Notes under the pieces: model-generated
Seen by the model: the letters and a program-made list of their open reading frames with translations, nothing else
The model's database searches: none
What the model was told of the DNA's origin: nothing
Assembly: GCF_000429825.1 (NCBI RefSeq)
Contig: NZ_AUCP01000001.1
Span: 248,001-312,000 of the forward strand
Length of the DNA stretch: 64,000 bases
From: Cohnella thermotolerans DSM 17683
Lineage (GTDB): Bacteria > Bacillota > Bacilli > Paenibacillales > Paenibacillaceae
Reading direction: 5' to 3'
Translations under genes and position numbers: made by a program
Part shown: positions 51,759 through 60,932 of the stretch, piece by piece
Layout: the number at the start of each line of letters is the position of its first letter
Position numbering within the stretch: the first letter of the stretch is position 1

Positions 51759-53012
51759 TTAAAATTCGAATTCGACGTCGGACAGACGGCGTTTGATCTC
51801 GTCGATGACGCGCAATTCTTCGGCTTCGCCCTTGGCGATGAACGTGACGGAGAAGCGGACGAAACGGCCGGCGTCGTCCCACGGCACCGTCGAGATCAGC
51901 TTCTCGCGGATCAGATATTGCGAGAACGCCTCGCCGGATTCGAACCGCTGGCCGCCTTTGATGCCTTTGGGCGCTTCGACGTACAGGAAGAACGATCCTT
52001 TCGGCTTCTCGGCTTTGAAGCCGAGCTCGTTCAGCGCGCCGACGAGCAAGTCGTGGCGGCGGGAATACTTGGCCGCGATCGCTTCGGTAATTTGCGGATT
52101 CGCAAGCCCGTAAGCGGCTGCTTTCTGAATGGCGATGAACTGGCCGGAATCGTTGTTGTCCTTCACGTCGCCGAACGCCTTGACGATCAGCGGGTTGCCG
52201 GCGATGAAGCCGATCCGCCAGCCGGTCATGTTATAAGACTTGGACAAGGAGTGCAGCTCCACGCCGACGTCCTTGGCGCCCGGCACGGACAGGAAGCTGA
52301 GCGGCTTCACGCCGTCGAAAGTAAGCGCCGCGTAAGGCGCGTCGTGCACGACGACGACGCTGTATTTTTTCGCCCAAGCGACGACTTTGGCGAAAAACTC
52401 GGGGGTCGCCGCCGCACCGGTCGGGTTGTTCGGATAGTTCAGGTAAAGCAGCTTCGCGCGCCGCGCGATGTCCTCCGGAATGGAATCGAGATCCGGCAGG
52501 AAATGGTTTTCCTTCGTCAGCGGGACGTTGTAAACTTCGCCGCCGAGGTATTTCGTGTGCGTGCCCATGACCGGATAGCCGGGAACGGTCATGATCGTCA
52601 CGTCGCCCGGGTTGATGAACACGCTGGGCAGCATCGCGAGCGCCGGCTTCGTGCCGATCGTATGCAGCACTTCCGTCGCGGCGTCGATGCCGTCGACGGA
52701 GAACACTTCCTTCAAATATTTCGCGGCGGCTTCCTTGAATTCCGGGATGCCGTTGTCGGCATAGCCGCGGTTCTCGGGTTTGGCCGCTTCTTCGGCAAGC
52801 TTGGCGACGACGCCCGCGTCCGCCATTTCGTCCGGCTCGCCGACGCCCATGTCGATCAATTCGACGTCCGGATGGGCCAGCTTGGCCGCCGCTTTGGCGC
52901 GTTTGATTTTCTCGAATTTGTAGATGTTCGTATCTTTGCCGTAATTGGCGCCGCCGATGCGGTCCGCGAACTGCTGCTGGATATACGTCGATTGGTAATG
53001 TTCTACGCTCAC
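51759..53012 (-). CDS. dapL: LL-diaminopimelate aminotransferase
   Basis: The 417-residue fold-type I PLP enzyme has the family-diagnostic N-terminus NIYKFEKIKRAKAAAKLAHP and MGVGEPDEMAD, then YPNNPTGAAA, the Schiff-base lysine in HSLSKSYNMTGWRIGF, and FVRFSVTF at the C-terminus. DapL converts tetrahydrodipicolinate to LL-diaminopimelate in one step, bypassing the DapD/E route, feeding lysine and peptidoglycan. GTG 53012 was chosen for GAGGAG 9 bases upstream. It is a single gene between rluD and the pyr operon. Confidence 0.9.
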   Translation of the reverse strand: MSVEHYQSTYIQQQFADRIGGANYGKDTNIYKFEKIKRAKAAAKLAHPDVELIDMGVGEPDEMADAGVVAKLAEEAAKPENRGYADNGIPEFKEAAAKYLKEVFSVDGIDAATEVLHTIGTKPALAMLPSVFINPGDVTIMTVPGYPVMGTHTKYLGGEVYNVPLTKENHFLPDLDSIPEDIARRAKLLYLNYPNNPTGAAATPEFFAKVVAWAKKYSVVVVHDAPYAALTFDGVKPLSFLSVPGAKDVGVELHSLSKSYNMTGWRIGFIAGNPLIVKAFGDVKDNNDSGQFIAIQKAAAYGLANPQITEAIAAKYSRRHDLLVGALNELGFKAEKPKGSFFLYVEAPKGIKGGQRFESGEAFSQYLIREKLISTVPWDDAGRFVRFSVTFIAKGEAEELRVIDEIKRRLSDVEFEF

Positions 53013-53140
53013 TGTCGGACACTCCTCGAATAAAGTTGATGATTCGTTACGCCAAACATTCCCGCGTCTTTGCACTATTTCGCCAAAATTTCGCACGGGA
53101 GCTACTGTATTAAATATGCCTGAACGGTTATGCAACCGCC

Positions 53141-53266
53141 ATGGATTTTTTCGCCGAACATTTGCAGGATTTGCAAAAGGACGCGCCGCCATGGGAAAAA
53201 GCGGGACTTAAGAGCGGTCCGTGGTTCGATGAAAAAAGCATTCCCGTGGGACGCCGCCCGTTATAA
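53141..53266 (+). CDS. Possible small protein, 41 aa
   Basis: ATG 53141 opens a frame MDFFAEHLQDLQKDAPPWEK followed by AGLKSGPWFDEKSIPVGRRP and Leu-stop. The composition (aromatic, Pro, charged; GxWFD motif) looks protein-like in the otherwise gene-free interval 53013-53323. No Shine-Dalgarno sequence precedes it and no terminator follows, so it may be chance. No family recognised. Confidence 0.3.
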   Translation: MDFFAEHLQDLQKDAPPWEKAGLKSGPWFDEKSIPVGRRPL

Positions 53267-53323
53267 TCGTGCAACTTCGGCCATCCCGCGCTCCTTCACC
53301 CTGCCCCCGCGCGATCCGTCCGC

Positions 53324-54331
53324 TTACCGCGACCGGAGCATGCGCAGCGCGTGCTCCATGTCCTCCGGCAGCGGAACGCTGAATTCCAGCGTCTCGCCCG
53401 TGCGCGGATGGACGAAGCCGAGCACGCCCGCGTGCAGCGCCTGGCCGACCATGCCGAGCGAGCGGCCGCTGCGGCCCCCGTACATCGGATCGCCCACAAT
53501 CGGGTGGCCGATGTACTTCATGTGCACGCGAATCTGGTGCGTGCGCCCCGTCTCGAGCCGCAGCTCGACCAGCGTATAATCGTCGAACCGCTCCGCCACC
53601 GTGAAATGCGTCACCGCGCGCTTCGAGCCGCGGTCGGTGACCGCGAACATTTTGCGGTCATGCTTGTCCCGCCCGATCGGCGCGTCGATCGTGCCTTTGT
53701 CGTGAGGCAGGACGCCGTATACGAGCGCGCAATACCGGCGGATGACCGTGTGCGCTTTGAGCTGCTCGGCGAGCGAAGCGTGCGCCAGATCGTTCTTCGC
53801 CGCCATGAGCAGGCCGGACGTATCCTTGTCGATGCGATGAACGATGCCGGGACGCATCATGCCGTTAATGCCGGACAAATCGCGGCAGTGGTACAGAAGC
53901 GCGTTGACGACGGTTCCGCTCGAATGCCCGACGGCCGGATGGACGACCATTCCCCGCGGCTTGTTGATGACGATCACGTCGGCGTCCTCGTATACGATGT
54001 CCAGCGGGATGTTTTCCGGCATGGCTTCAACCGGCTCGGGCTCGGGAAACCGCACGACGATCTCGTCCCCGGCCGACACCTTTGCGTTCGGCTTCACCGC
54101 GGCGCCGCCCACAGTGACGGCTCCCTGTCGGATCCACTCTTGAACTTGGGATCGCGATACCGTCCCGTCGCCAATCGCCTCCGTTACGTGCTTGTCGATC
54201 CGTTCTCCGGAGCGGTCGGCGTCGACCGTCCAGACCAGCGTATTTTCCGCCGGATCGCCGTCCCCCGCATCCGCATCCTCAAGCTCAGGATACGGTCGAT
54301 TCTTCTTCTCCGGATTGTTCTCCATGTTCAT
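53324..54331 (-). CDS. rluD: 23S rRNA pseudouridine synthase, RluD type (YlyB)
   Basis: The 335-residue protein has an S4-like RNA-binding domain at about 40-100 (SGERIDKHVTEAIGDGTVSR) and a catalytic domain with IVINKPRGMVVHPA and the active-site aspartate in GIVHRIDKDTSGLLMAAK, plus LETGRTHQIRVHM. RluD modifies helix 69 of 23S rRNA. ATG 54331 follows AAAGGTAGCC. It overlaps the end of lspA by 47 bases, matching the Bacillus lspA-ylyB order. Confidence 0.94.
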   Translation of the reverse strand: MNMENNPEKKNRPYPELEDADAGDGDPAENTLVWTVDADRSGERIDKHVTEAIGDGTVSRSQVQEWIRQGAVTVGGAAVKPNAKVSAGDEIVVRFPEPEPVEAMPENIPLDIVYEDADVIVINKPRGMVVHPAVGHSSGTVVNALLYHCRDLSGINGMMRPGIVHRIDKDTSGLLMAAKNDLAHASLAEQLKAHTVIRRYCALVYGVLPHDKGTIDAPIGRDKHDRKMFAVTDRGSKRAVTHFTVAERFDDYTLVELRLETGRTHQIRVHMKYIGHPIVGDPMYGGRSGRSLGMVGQALHAGVLGFVHPRTGETLEFSVPLPEDMEHALRMLRSR

Positions 54332-54821
54332 GGCTACCTTTCTTCTCCTTGCTTGACGACAACAGCGAGTCCAGTATGATCAGCGCCACTCCGCAGACGA
54401 TCGCGCAGTCCGCCAAATTGAATATCGGGAACGTGTACGTGCCGAAGTTGAATTGCAGAAAATCGACCACTTCCCCGTAAATCGCCCGGTCGAGGAAATT
54501 GCCTACCGCTCCGCCAAGAACCAAGGAAAGCGCGATGAGCATCAGCGTCCTGCCGTCGCGGTAGGCCCGGTGAAGGTACCAGACGATGGCGACGGCGACG
54601 GCGACGGTAATCAGGATGAAAAATACGCGCTGCTCCTGAAGGATGCCGAATGCGGCGCCCCGGTTGCGAATGGAAGTAATGAGGAAGAAATTGCCGATCA
54701 CCTTGATCTGCTCGTTCAACTCAAGGGAGCTGTCGATGATTTTTTTGGAGATGTAATCGACGGCAAAGACGAGCAATGCCGCCAGATAGTAAATCCATAT
54801 CCCCGGTCTTCTACGTTGCAT
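54285..54821 (-). CDS. lspA: Signal peptidase II (lipoprotein signal peptidase)
   Basis: The 178-residue protein has four membrane helices and the catalytic aspartates in GGAVGNFLDRAIYGEVVDFL and FNLADCAIVCG. NRGAAFG, a conserved family motif, lies after helix 1. It cleaves prolipoproteins before the lipidated cysteine. A charged cytoplasmic tail (KEKKGSHEHGEQSGEEE) extends beyond the usual end and overlaps rluD. ATG 54821 follows GGCGGACG. Confidence 0.96.
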   Translation of the reverse strand: MQRRRPGIWIYYLAALLVFAVDYISKKIIDSSLELNEQIKVIGNFFLITSIRNRGAAFGILQEQRVFFILITVAVAVAIVWYLHRAYRDGRTLMLIALSLVLGGAVGNFLDRAIYGEVVDFLQFNFGTYTFPIFNLADCAIVCGVALIILDSLLSSSKEKKGSHEHGEQSGEEESTVS

Positions 54822-55045
54822 ACGAAGCGTCCGCCTTTCAAACGGTTAGTTCCTGCCTGATGATTTTACCATAACGTCGAACCGACCGTCCACGCGCCGC
54901 TGTCGTTCGCTCCTTTCCCGGAATTAATACTTTCCGCCCCGCTAACGAAAACTAGCGTGTAGTCGAACCGCCGGCCGGATCAAGAACGCCCCGAATCGCC
55001 CGAAGCCGTGCCGGCGGCCCCATCTTACGATAAGGAGTGGACACG

Positions 55046-55783
55046 ATGACCCTCCCGCTTACCGAGGAACGGCTTCAATCGCTGCGCAGGCGGCTGCTGC
55101 GCGACAAGAACGACATCGAACAACGCACGCGGCAGAATGGGCATTTCGGATTGACGAACGCTTACCGCGAATCGACAGGGGAGCTGTCCGGCATCGACAA
55201 CCATCCCGCGGACGCGGGTACGGAGACGTTCGAGAGAGGCAAGGACGTCGCGCTGCTGGAAAACGAAGCGTTCAGGCTGGAACGAATCGAAGCCGCGCTC
55301 CGACGGATGGATACGGGCGAATACGGCCGGTGCGCGGCCTGCGGGCGGTTCATCCCGGCGGAACGGCTCGAAGCGCTTCCGACCGCCATTTACTGTCTGG
55401 AGCATGAACCTAGACAGCGGGAAAAAGAGGGCCGGCCGGTCGAGGAGACGTTCCTGCATCCGCCGTTCGGCCGCACGAGCCTCGACGAGCGGGGCGACCA
55501 GAACGGCTTCGACGGCGAGGACGCCTGGCAAATCGTCGAGTCTTGGGGCAACTCCGACAGCCCCGCCATGGCGGAAGACGGCAATATCGACGATTACGGC
55601 AGCATGGCGATCGAATCGGACGAGAACGACGGCTTCGTCGAGCCGCTCGAAAGCTTCCTCGCCACCGACATTACCGGCCGCGACATCAGCGTCGTCCGCA
55701 ACCGGGCTTATCATCGCTACCTGGCGAACCGCGAAGGCGATCCGCTGCTGGAGCCGGACGAGTCGGCGGACGAGCAGACTTGA
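55046..55783 (+). CDS. TraR/DksA-type zinc-finger protein (YteA/YlyA group)
   Basis: The 245-residue protein has an N-terminal coiled coil (LTEERLQSLRRRLLRDKNDI), the conserved THNAELSDxDNH-like region (ESTGELSGIDNHPADAGTET) and a DksA-type finger at about 90-115: GRCAACGRFIPAERLEALPT then YCLEHE (C-x2-C, C-x2-H). ATG 55046 is 9 bases from AAGGAG. It occupies the ylyA position between ileS and lspA but on the opposite strand from them. The C-terminal half is acidic, as in YteA. It may modulate RNA polymerase, by family analogy. Confidence 0.88.
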   Translation: MTLPLTEERLQSLRRRLLRDKNDIEQRTRQNGHFGLTNAYRESTGELSGIDNHPADAGTETFERGKDVALLENEAFRLERIEAALRRMDTGEYGRCAACGRFIPAERLEALPTAIYCLEHEPRQREKEGRPVEETFLHPPFGRTSLDERGDQNGFDGEDAWQIVESWGNSDSPAMAEDGNIDDYGSMAIESDENDGFVEPLESFLATDITGRDISVVRNRAYHRYLANREGDPLLEPDESADEQT

Positions 55784-55805
55784 CGACTTGTCGACTTGAT
55801 GCCGC

Positions 55806-56174
55806 TCAATACGGATTGATCTCCAGCTGGCGCTGCACGATCCGGACAATGTCGGCGATGTAGTCTCCGACGACGGGCAAATTCAGCGCGCCGAGCAGCT
55901 GCAGCAAATAGACGATTGTCGCGGCGAAGAACGTAAAGCCGAGCGCGATGCCGATGCCCCGCGTCAAGCCGGAGACGAAATTGCGCCAAATGAGGCTCCA
56001 CGGCTTTTGCATCAGGTTGACGTACTCTCTCAGCTCCGCTTTCTCCAATTCGGTCGCAAGCCGGTCGATCCGGCCGGCCAGCGCGTCCAGCGTCCGTCTC
56101 AGCAGCTCGGCCTGCTGCTTCAGACCGGCTCCGGAACCCTTCGTTTTCAAATCCGTATCATTGCGTTTGTCCAC
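55806..56174 (-). CDS. DUF5665-like membrane protein
   Basis: From GTG 56174 (GGGGGA upstream) the 122-residue product has a basic soluble start, a coiled-coil stretch (LRRTLDALAGRIDRLATELE), then REYVNLMQKPWSLIWRNFVS and a Gly-rich helix GLTRGIGIALGFTFFAATIV with a second short hydrophobic part. This is typical of the DUF5665 family of one- to two-helix membrane proteins. Function unknown. It is convergent with the TraR/DksA gene. Confidence 0.8.
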   Translation of the reverse strand: MDKRNDTDLKTKGSGAGLKQQAELLRRTLDALAGRIDRLATELEKAELREYVNLMQKPWSLIWRNFVSGLTRGIGIALGFTFFAATIVYLLQLLGALNLPVVGDYIADIVRIVQRQLEINPY

Positions 56175-56249
56175 TCCATGTCCCCCGCGTCTCGAAGTAG
56201 TCGCTATCCATAGGTTGCCACAATTTCCAACTCCAATCCGCAATCGCAA

Positions 56250-56286
56250 AAGCGGCCGTCATCGACCCTACGGGTCGAGCGGCCGC
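56250..56286 (-). terminator. Terminator between kinase remnant and the DUF5665 gene
   Basis: AGCGGCCG with inner CGACCC pairs with GGGTCG and CGGCCGCT. On the minus strand it ends in TTTTGC. Confidence 0.8.
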
Positions 56287-56293
56287 TCTTCGT

Positions 56294-56663
56294 CTATTTC
56301 ATGCGTTCCCTGTAATAACGGTTGATCGAGCGGTAAATGTCCCGATACCCGTCGTAGATGCCGTCGTAAACCGCATGCACGGATTCGTCCGGCTCCAGGC
56401 GCGACTTCCAGGCGACGGCACGGTCGACCGCTTCGTCCGGCGACGAATAGCATTTCGCCCCGATTCCGGCCAGCATGGCCGCGCCCAAGGCGGAAGCGTC
56501 CCGGTTCTCCAGCATGGACACCGCCTTGCCGGCGACGTTGCCGACCATTCGGCACCAGACGGGGTTGCGGCTGCCTCCGCCGCCCAACCTCAGCTCGCGA
56601 ACGGGAACGCCCGCCTTCCGTCCGAGTGCGATGCGCTCCGGACCGAAAGGCCTTTTGTCGTTC
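56294..56663 (-). pseudogene. C-terminal remnant of an FGGY-family carbohydrate kinase
   Basis: About 115 codons encode the end of a gluconate/xylulose-type kinase: RKAGVPVRELRLGGGGSRNP and ENRDASALGAAMLAGIG, ending RDIYRSINRYYRERMK with a normal stop and terminator. The whole N-terminal ATPase half is missing. The frame is closed upstream by a TGA inside the last codons of ileS, and no ATG or ribosome site is present. It is the relic of a deletion that fused the kinase tail to the ileS 3' end. Confidence 0.8.
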
Positions 56664-56675
56664 TCTGCTTCGCTA

Positions 56676-59600
56676 TTACTTCGTCACAATCGCCAGCCCG
56701 ATCGTCTTGTCGCCGACTTGCACCGTCTCCGTCGCTTCCGTCCGGCCGAACGCCACTTCGTTGACCAGCACGTTCTCCCGGAGCACATGGTCGAACGCCT
56801 TCAGCGCCGCTTCCGTCTCGGCGTCCACGTCAAGCACGAGCCCGACGCGCTGCTCGATCGGCAGATCCAGCTTCTTGCGCGTATCCTGCACGGCGCGGAC
56901 GATCTCGCGCACAAGCCCTTCCTGCTCGAGCTCCGGCGTGATGTCGGTGTTGAGCGCGACCGTCAGGCCGTAGCCGGACGCCGACGCGAAGCCAGGCTTC
57001 GCCTGCTTCTCGACGAGCAGCTCCTCCAGCGAGACGTCCATCGCCTCCCCTTCCGGCGAGACGAACGCCAGCTTGCCCTCGGTCACGACCTTGCGCGCCT
57101 CGTCCGCCGACAGCCCCTTGAGGACACCCTGGATCGGGCCGACATGCTTGCCGTATTTTTTGCCCGCCAGCTTCAGGTTCAGCTTCAGCGTGAAGTCGAC
57201 GAAGCCGCTGTCGTCGGTGACGAGCGTAATCCGCTTGACGTTGATCTCGTCCTTGACGATGTCCTCGTAGCCCGCCACGTCGAACGCTCCGCTCAGCGAC
57301 ACGAGCAGCTCGGAGAGCGGCTGCCGCGTCTTGATGCCGGCTTCGTTGCGCACGTTGCGCGCCAGTTCGACGATGTTTTTCACCGTCTCCATGTCCCGCT
57401 CCAGCTCGGCGTCGATCTTCGACTCGTCGGCGGTCGGATAGTCCGCCAGATGAACGCTGTCCCCGCCGCCCAGGTTGCCGAAGATGTCTTCGGCCACGAA
57501 CGGCGTGTACGGCGCGATCAGGCGCGACAGCGTGAGCAGCACCTCGCGCAGCGTCTGGTAGGCGGACACTTTGTCCTCCGTCAGCCCGCTGCCCCAGAAG
57601 CGGTCGCGCGAGCGGCGGACGTACCAGTTCGAGAGCTCGTCGACGAACGTCTCGATCGCCTTGGCCGGGTTCAGGAAATCGTTCGCGGAGAGACCGCGGC
57701 CGACTTCCCCGATCAGCGTGTGCAGACGGGAGACGATCCACCGGTCCAGCTTGTTCGCGGACGGGCGAATCGGGTGCTCCGCGGGATCGAAGCCGTCGAT
57801 CGAAGCGTACAGCGCGTAGAACGCATGCGTGTTCACCAGCGTGTCGATCACTTTCGATTTCGCTTCGGCGACGATGCCTTTGGAGAACCGCTTGCTGTTC
57901 CACGGCGCGCTGTCCGCGAGAAGCGCCCAGCGGAACGCGTCGGTGCCGAATTCCTCGATGATGTCCCACGGGTCGATGACATTGCCCTTCGACTTGCTCA
58001 TTTTCTGGCCGTTCTCATCCAGCACGTGGCCGGTGGAGATGACCGACTTGTACGGCGCTTGGCCGTTGTAAAGCGTCGATACCGCCAGCAAGCTGAAAAA
58101 CCAGCCGCGCGTCTGGTCGATCCCTTCGCAGATGAAGTCCGCCGGATACTGCTCGCGGAATTTCGCTTCGTCCCCGAACGGATGATGATATTGCGCGAAC
58201 GGCATCGAGCCGCTGTCGAACCAGACGTCGATGACCTCCGGCGTCCGCTTCATGACGCCGCCGCATTCGCAGCGCAGCTCGACTTCGTCCACGTACGGCT
58301 TGTGCAGCTCCAGATCTTCCGGCACGTCGCCGATCGCCAGCGCGCGAAGCTCGGCGTGGCTGTGGGGCGCCTTCTCCTTGCCGCACGTCTCGCACGTCCA
58401 GACGTTGAGCGGCGTCCCCCAGTAGCGGTTGCGGCTGATGTTCCAGTCGACCAGATCCTCGAGGAATTTGCCGAACCGGCCGTCGCGCAGATGCTCGGGA
58501 TACCACTGAACCGTCTTGTTGTTGGCGATCAGCTGATCCTTGACGGCGGTCGTGCGGATGAACCAGCTCTCCGTCGCGTAGTAGAGCAGCGGCGTTTTGC
58601 AGCGCCAGCAGAACGGATAGCTGTGCTCGTGCTTTTCTTTATGGTAGAGCAGCCCGCGCTCGGACAGCTTCTTTACGATTTCGACGTCGACCTCCGGATC
58701 CTTGACGAACCGTCCCGCGAGATCGGTCACGGCGTCGATGTAGCGGCCGACGTTGTTCACGACCATGAGCATCGGAATGCCGTGCTTCTGCGCGACGCGA
58801 TAGTCGTCTTCGCCGTGCGCCGGCGCAATGTGGACGATGCCGGTACCGCTCGAATCGGTGACGAAGTCCCCGTCGATGACGCGATACGCGCCTTCCACCG
58901 GCACGTACGTGAACAGCGGCTCGTATTCGAGCCCGACCAGCTCCTTGCCCTTGACGTAGCCCAGCGTCTCGTATTCGCCCTTCATAACTTTGTCCGCCAG
59001 CGTGCCGGCCACGATGTACGTCTCGCCGTCCTGGCGGACGCGGACGTATTCGATATCCGGATGAACGGCCAGCGCCACGTTCGCCGGCAGCGTCCAAGGC
59101 GTCGTCGTCCACGCCAGCACGAACTCGCCGCTGTCCTTCAGCCTGAACTTGGCCGTGGCGGTCAAATCCTTAACATCCTCGTAGCCTTGCGCCACTTCGT
59201 GCGAGCTGAGCGTCGTCTGGCAGTCCGGGCAGTACGGGCTGACGCGGTGGCCGCGGTACAGCAGCCCTTTGTCGTGAATCGTCGCCAGAATGTTCCAGAC
59301 GCTCTCGATGTAGCGGTTGTCCAGCGTGATGTAAGGGTCGTCCATGTTCGTCCAGTAAGCGATCGCTTCGGTCAGCTCGCGCCATTGGCGCTCGTATTCG
59401 AACACGCTCTCCTTGCACTTCTTGACGAACGCTTCGACGCCGTACCGTTCGATCTCCTGCTTGCCGGAAATGCCGAGCTGCTTCTCGACGCCGAGCTCGA
59501 CGGGCAGGCCGTGCGTGTCCCAGCCGGCTTTGCGGATGACGCGGTAGCCGGACATCGTCTTGTAGCGGCTGACGAAATCCTTGATGACGCGCCCGAGCAC

Positions 59601-59771
59601 GTGCCCGATGTGCGGCTTGCCGTTCGCGGTCGGAGGCCCTTCGTAAAAAACGAAGTTCGGCGCTCCTTCGCGATTGTCGATCGACCGGCGGAACGTATCC
59701 TCTCTCTTCCATTTGTCCAGGACGCGCAGCTCGCGGGCGCGCGCCTTCTCTTTGACGTCTACGCGGTTCAT
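56676..59771 (-). CDS. ileS: Isoleucyl-tRNA synthetase, type 2 (eukaryotic-like)
   Basis: The 1031-residue class I synthetase has NGKPHIGHVLGRVIKDFVSR with HIGH at 54-57, GWDTHGLPVELGVEKQLGI, the editing domain (LAWTTTPWTLPANVALAV) and KMSKSKGNVIDPWD. It ends without the C-terminal zinc-binding CxxC region of bacterial type 1 enzymes and is about 100 residues longer, so it belongs to the IleS2 group, known for mupirocin tolerance in other species. ATG 59771 is preceded by AAAGGAAG. It is controlled by the upstream T-box. Confidence 0.95.
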   Translation of the reverse strand: MNRVDVKEKARARELRVLDKWKREDTFRRSIDNREGAPNFVFYEGPPTANGKPHIGHVLGRVIKDFVSRYKTMSGYRVIRKAGWDTHGLPVELGVEKQLGISGKQEIERYGVEAFVKKCKESVFEYERQWRELTEAIAYWTNMDDPYITLDNRYIESVWNILATIHDKGLLYRGHRVSPYCPDCQTTLSSHEVAQGYEDVKDLTATAKFRLKDSGEFVLAWTTTPWTLPANVALAVHPDIEYVRVRQDGETYIVAGTLADKVMKGEYETLGYVKGKELVGLEYEPLFTYVPVEGAYRVIDGDFVTDSSGTGIVHIAPAHGEDDYRVAQKHGIPMLMVVNNVGRYIDAVTDLAGRFVKDPEVDVEIVKKLSERGLLYHKEKHEHSYPFCWRCKTPLLYYATESWFIRTTAVKDQLIANNKTVQWYPEHLRDGRFGKFLEDLVDWNISRNRYWGTPLNVWTCETCGKEKAPHSHAELRALAIGDVPEDLELHKPYVDEVELRCECGGVMKRTPEVIDVWFDSGSMPFAQYHHPFGDEAKFREQYPADFICEGIDQTRGWFFSLLAVSTLYNGQAPYKSVISTGHVLDENGQKMSKSKGNVIDPWDIIEEFGTDAFRWALLADSAPWNSKRFSKGIVAEAKSKVIDTLVNTHAFYALYASIDGFDPAEHPIRPSANKLDRWIVSRLHTLIGEVGRGLSANDFLNPAKAIETFVDELSNWYVRRSRDRFWGSGLTEDKVSAYQTLREVLLTLSRLIAPYTPFVAEDIFGNLGGGDSVHLADYPTADESKIDAELERDMETVKNIVELARNVRNEAGIKTRQPLSELLVSLSGAFDVAGYEDIVKDEINVKRITLVTDDSGFVDFTLKLNLKLAGKKYGKHVGPIQGVLKGLSADEARKVVTEGKLAFVSPEGEAMDVSLEELLVEKQAKPGFASASGYGLTVALNTDITPELEQEGLVREIVRAVQDTRKKLDLPIEQRVGLVLDVDAETEAALKAFDHVLRENVLVNEVAFGRTEATETVQVGDKTIGLAIVTK

Positions 59772-59807
59772 ATGTCGTTCGCTTCCTTTCGTGGAGTCTG
59801 TGGAAAA

Positions 59808-60110
59808 AATAAAAAAACCCGTCCCGGCAAAGGGACGAGTTCGACTCGCGGTACCACCCTTGTTCCGCCTCGCGCAGCCCTTGGGCGTGCGATAGCGGCA
59901 CTCGAGAGCGCAGCGGCAAGAAGCTGCGCCGCCCTGATAACGGCAGGGAATCCGTCCGCGCCTAGCATGCCGGAAGGTCCGGCCGTTCGGCGCGACGTCT
60001 CGGGGAGGATATGCCGCCATCGCTTCACGCTGGCTCGCACCGGCCGCCAGCTCTCTGACATCCGCTCATGAGGCACTTGTTCCCGTCTTCGACGTTCGTC
60101 TTCATCTTCT
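59808..60110 (-). promoter_or_regulatory. T-box leader of ileS
   Basis: On the minus strand the T-box sequence AGGGTGGTACCGCG (59847-59860) precedes a terminator CGTCCC / GGGACG with GGTTTTTTT. The stem I region near 60030-60060 has the typical AGAGAGCTGGCGGCCGGTG followed by CGAGCCAGC. ATATCC near 60010 could present an AUC isoleucine specifier, but the specifier loop was not folded. Uncharged tRNA-Ile should switch to antitermination. Confidence 0.93.
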
Positions 60111-60117
60111 TCCCTTT

Positions 60118-60146
60118 TTTATAACGATAAATCCTCCGTTTGTCAA
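60118..60146 (-). promoter_or_regulatory. ileS promoter
   Basis: On the minus strand TTGACA (60141-60146), 17 bases, TATAAA (60118-60123), directly before the T-box leader. Confidence 0.85.
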
Positions 60147-60292
60147 ATCATTTGTGCGATCGACCGACTCGGACCCGCGCGCCGACGACTCGCGCATCAA
60201 ACGATGGTTATCGCTGCACCCTACATGCCCGGCATCCGCATACGTTCCATACGGCCGATCGATGATAGAGGCAGGTTCGCGCACGCGACAAA

Positions 60293-60329
60293 AGGCCGTC
60301 CCATAGGCCCGAAAGCTGGGAGACGGCCT
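60293..60329 (-). terminator. Terminator after divIVA
   Basis: AGGCCGTCCCA pairs with TGGGAGACGGCCT (one bulge). On the minus strand it is followed by TTTTG. It ends the ylm-divIVA unit. The rest of 60147-60364 shows nothing else. Confidence 0.8.
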
Positions 60330-60364
60330 CCCTCGGCCATTCCTGATAAAAAAATGCGCGAACG

Positions 60365-60853
60365 CTACTCCAATTCGCGTACGCGGGAATCGCTTGCTTC
60401 GAGCGAATCCCAGCCGTCCTGGTTGAGCAGGTCGAGCTGCGATTCGACGAGCGCCCGGAAGCGCGCGCGGTAGATCGCGGCCTGCTTCTTCAACTCCTCC
60501 GCTTCCATCGCCACCTTGCGGGATTTGACGAGCGAGTCGTTGATGATGCGGTCGGCGTTCTTCTCCGCTTCCTTGACGATGAGCTGCGCTTCCTTCTTCG
60601 CGTTATTCTTGAGCTCGTCGGCCGCTTCCTGGGCGACGATGATCGTCTTGCTGAGCGTCTCCTCGATATTCGCGAAGTGGCTCAGCTTCTCCTGAAGCGC
60701 AGCCACCTGGTTTTGCAGCTCTTTGTTCTCGCGAATCATCGCTTCGTAATCTTTAATAATCTGATCCAGAAATTCGTTGACTTCGTCTTCGTCGTAGCCG
60801 CGAAGGCGCCGGGCGAATTCCTTGTTATGAATGTCCAATGGAGTAAGCGGCAT
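60365..60853 (-). CDS. divIVA: DivIVA cell-division / polarity protein
   Basis: The 162-residue protein starts with the conserved membrane-curvature-binding region MPLTPLDIHNKEFARRLRGY and DEDEVNEFLDQIIKDYE, then a long coiled coil to about residue 145. It localises to septa and poles and recruits MinJ/MinCD or sporulation proteins in Bacillus. ATG 60853 follows GGGAGG. It is the last gene of the ylmD-divIVA unit. Confidence 0.95.
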   Translation of the reverse strand: MPLTPLDIHNKEFARRLRGYDEDEVNEFLDQIIKDYEAMIRENKELQNQVAALQEKLSHFANIEETLSKTIIVAQEAADELKNNAKKEAQLIVKEAEKNADRIINDSLVKSRKVAMEAEELKKQAAIYRARFRALVESQLDLLNQDGWDSLEASDSRVRELE

Positions 60854-60932
60854 TAACGTACCTCCCGAGTTCTTTGTCCGGTTATGTTCATTCACTCAAT
60901 TCGACGGAAGACGGCAAATTCCTCCCGGGAGC

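Noticed and set aside
56475-60071. Plus-strand frame of 1198 codons
   Set aside because: Antisense shadow of ileS and of its T-box leader.
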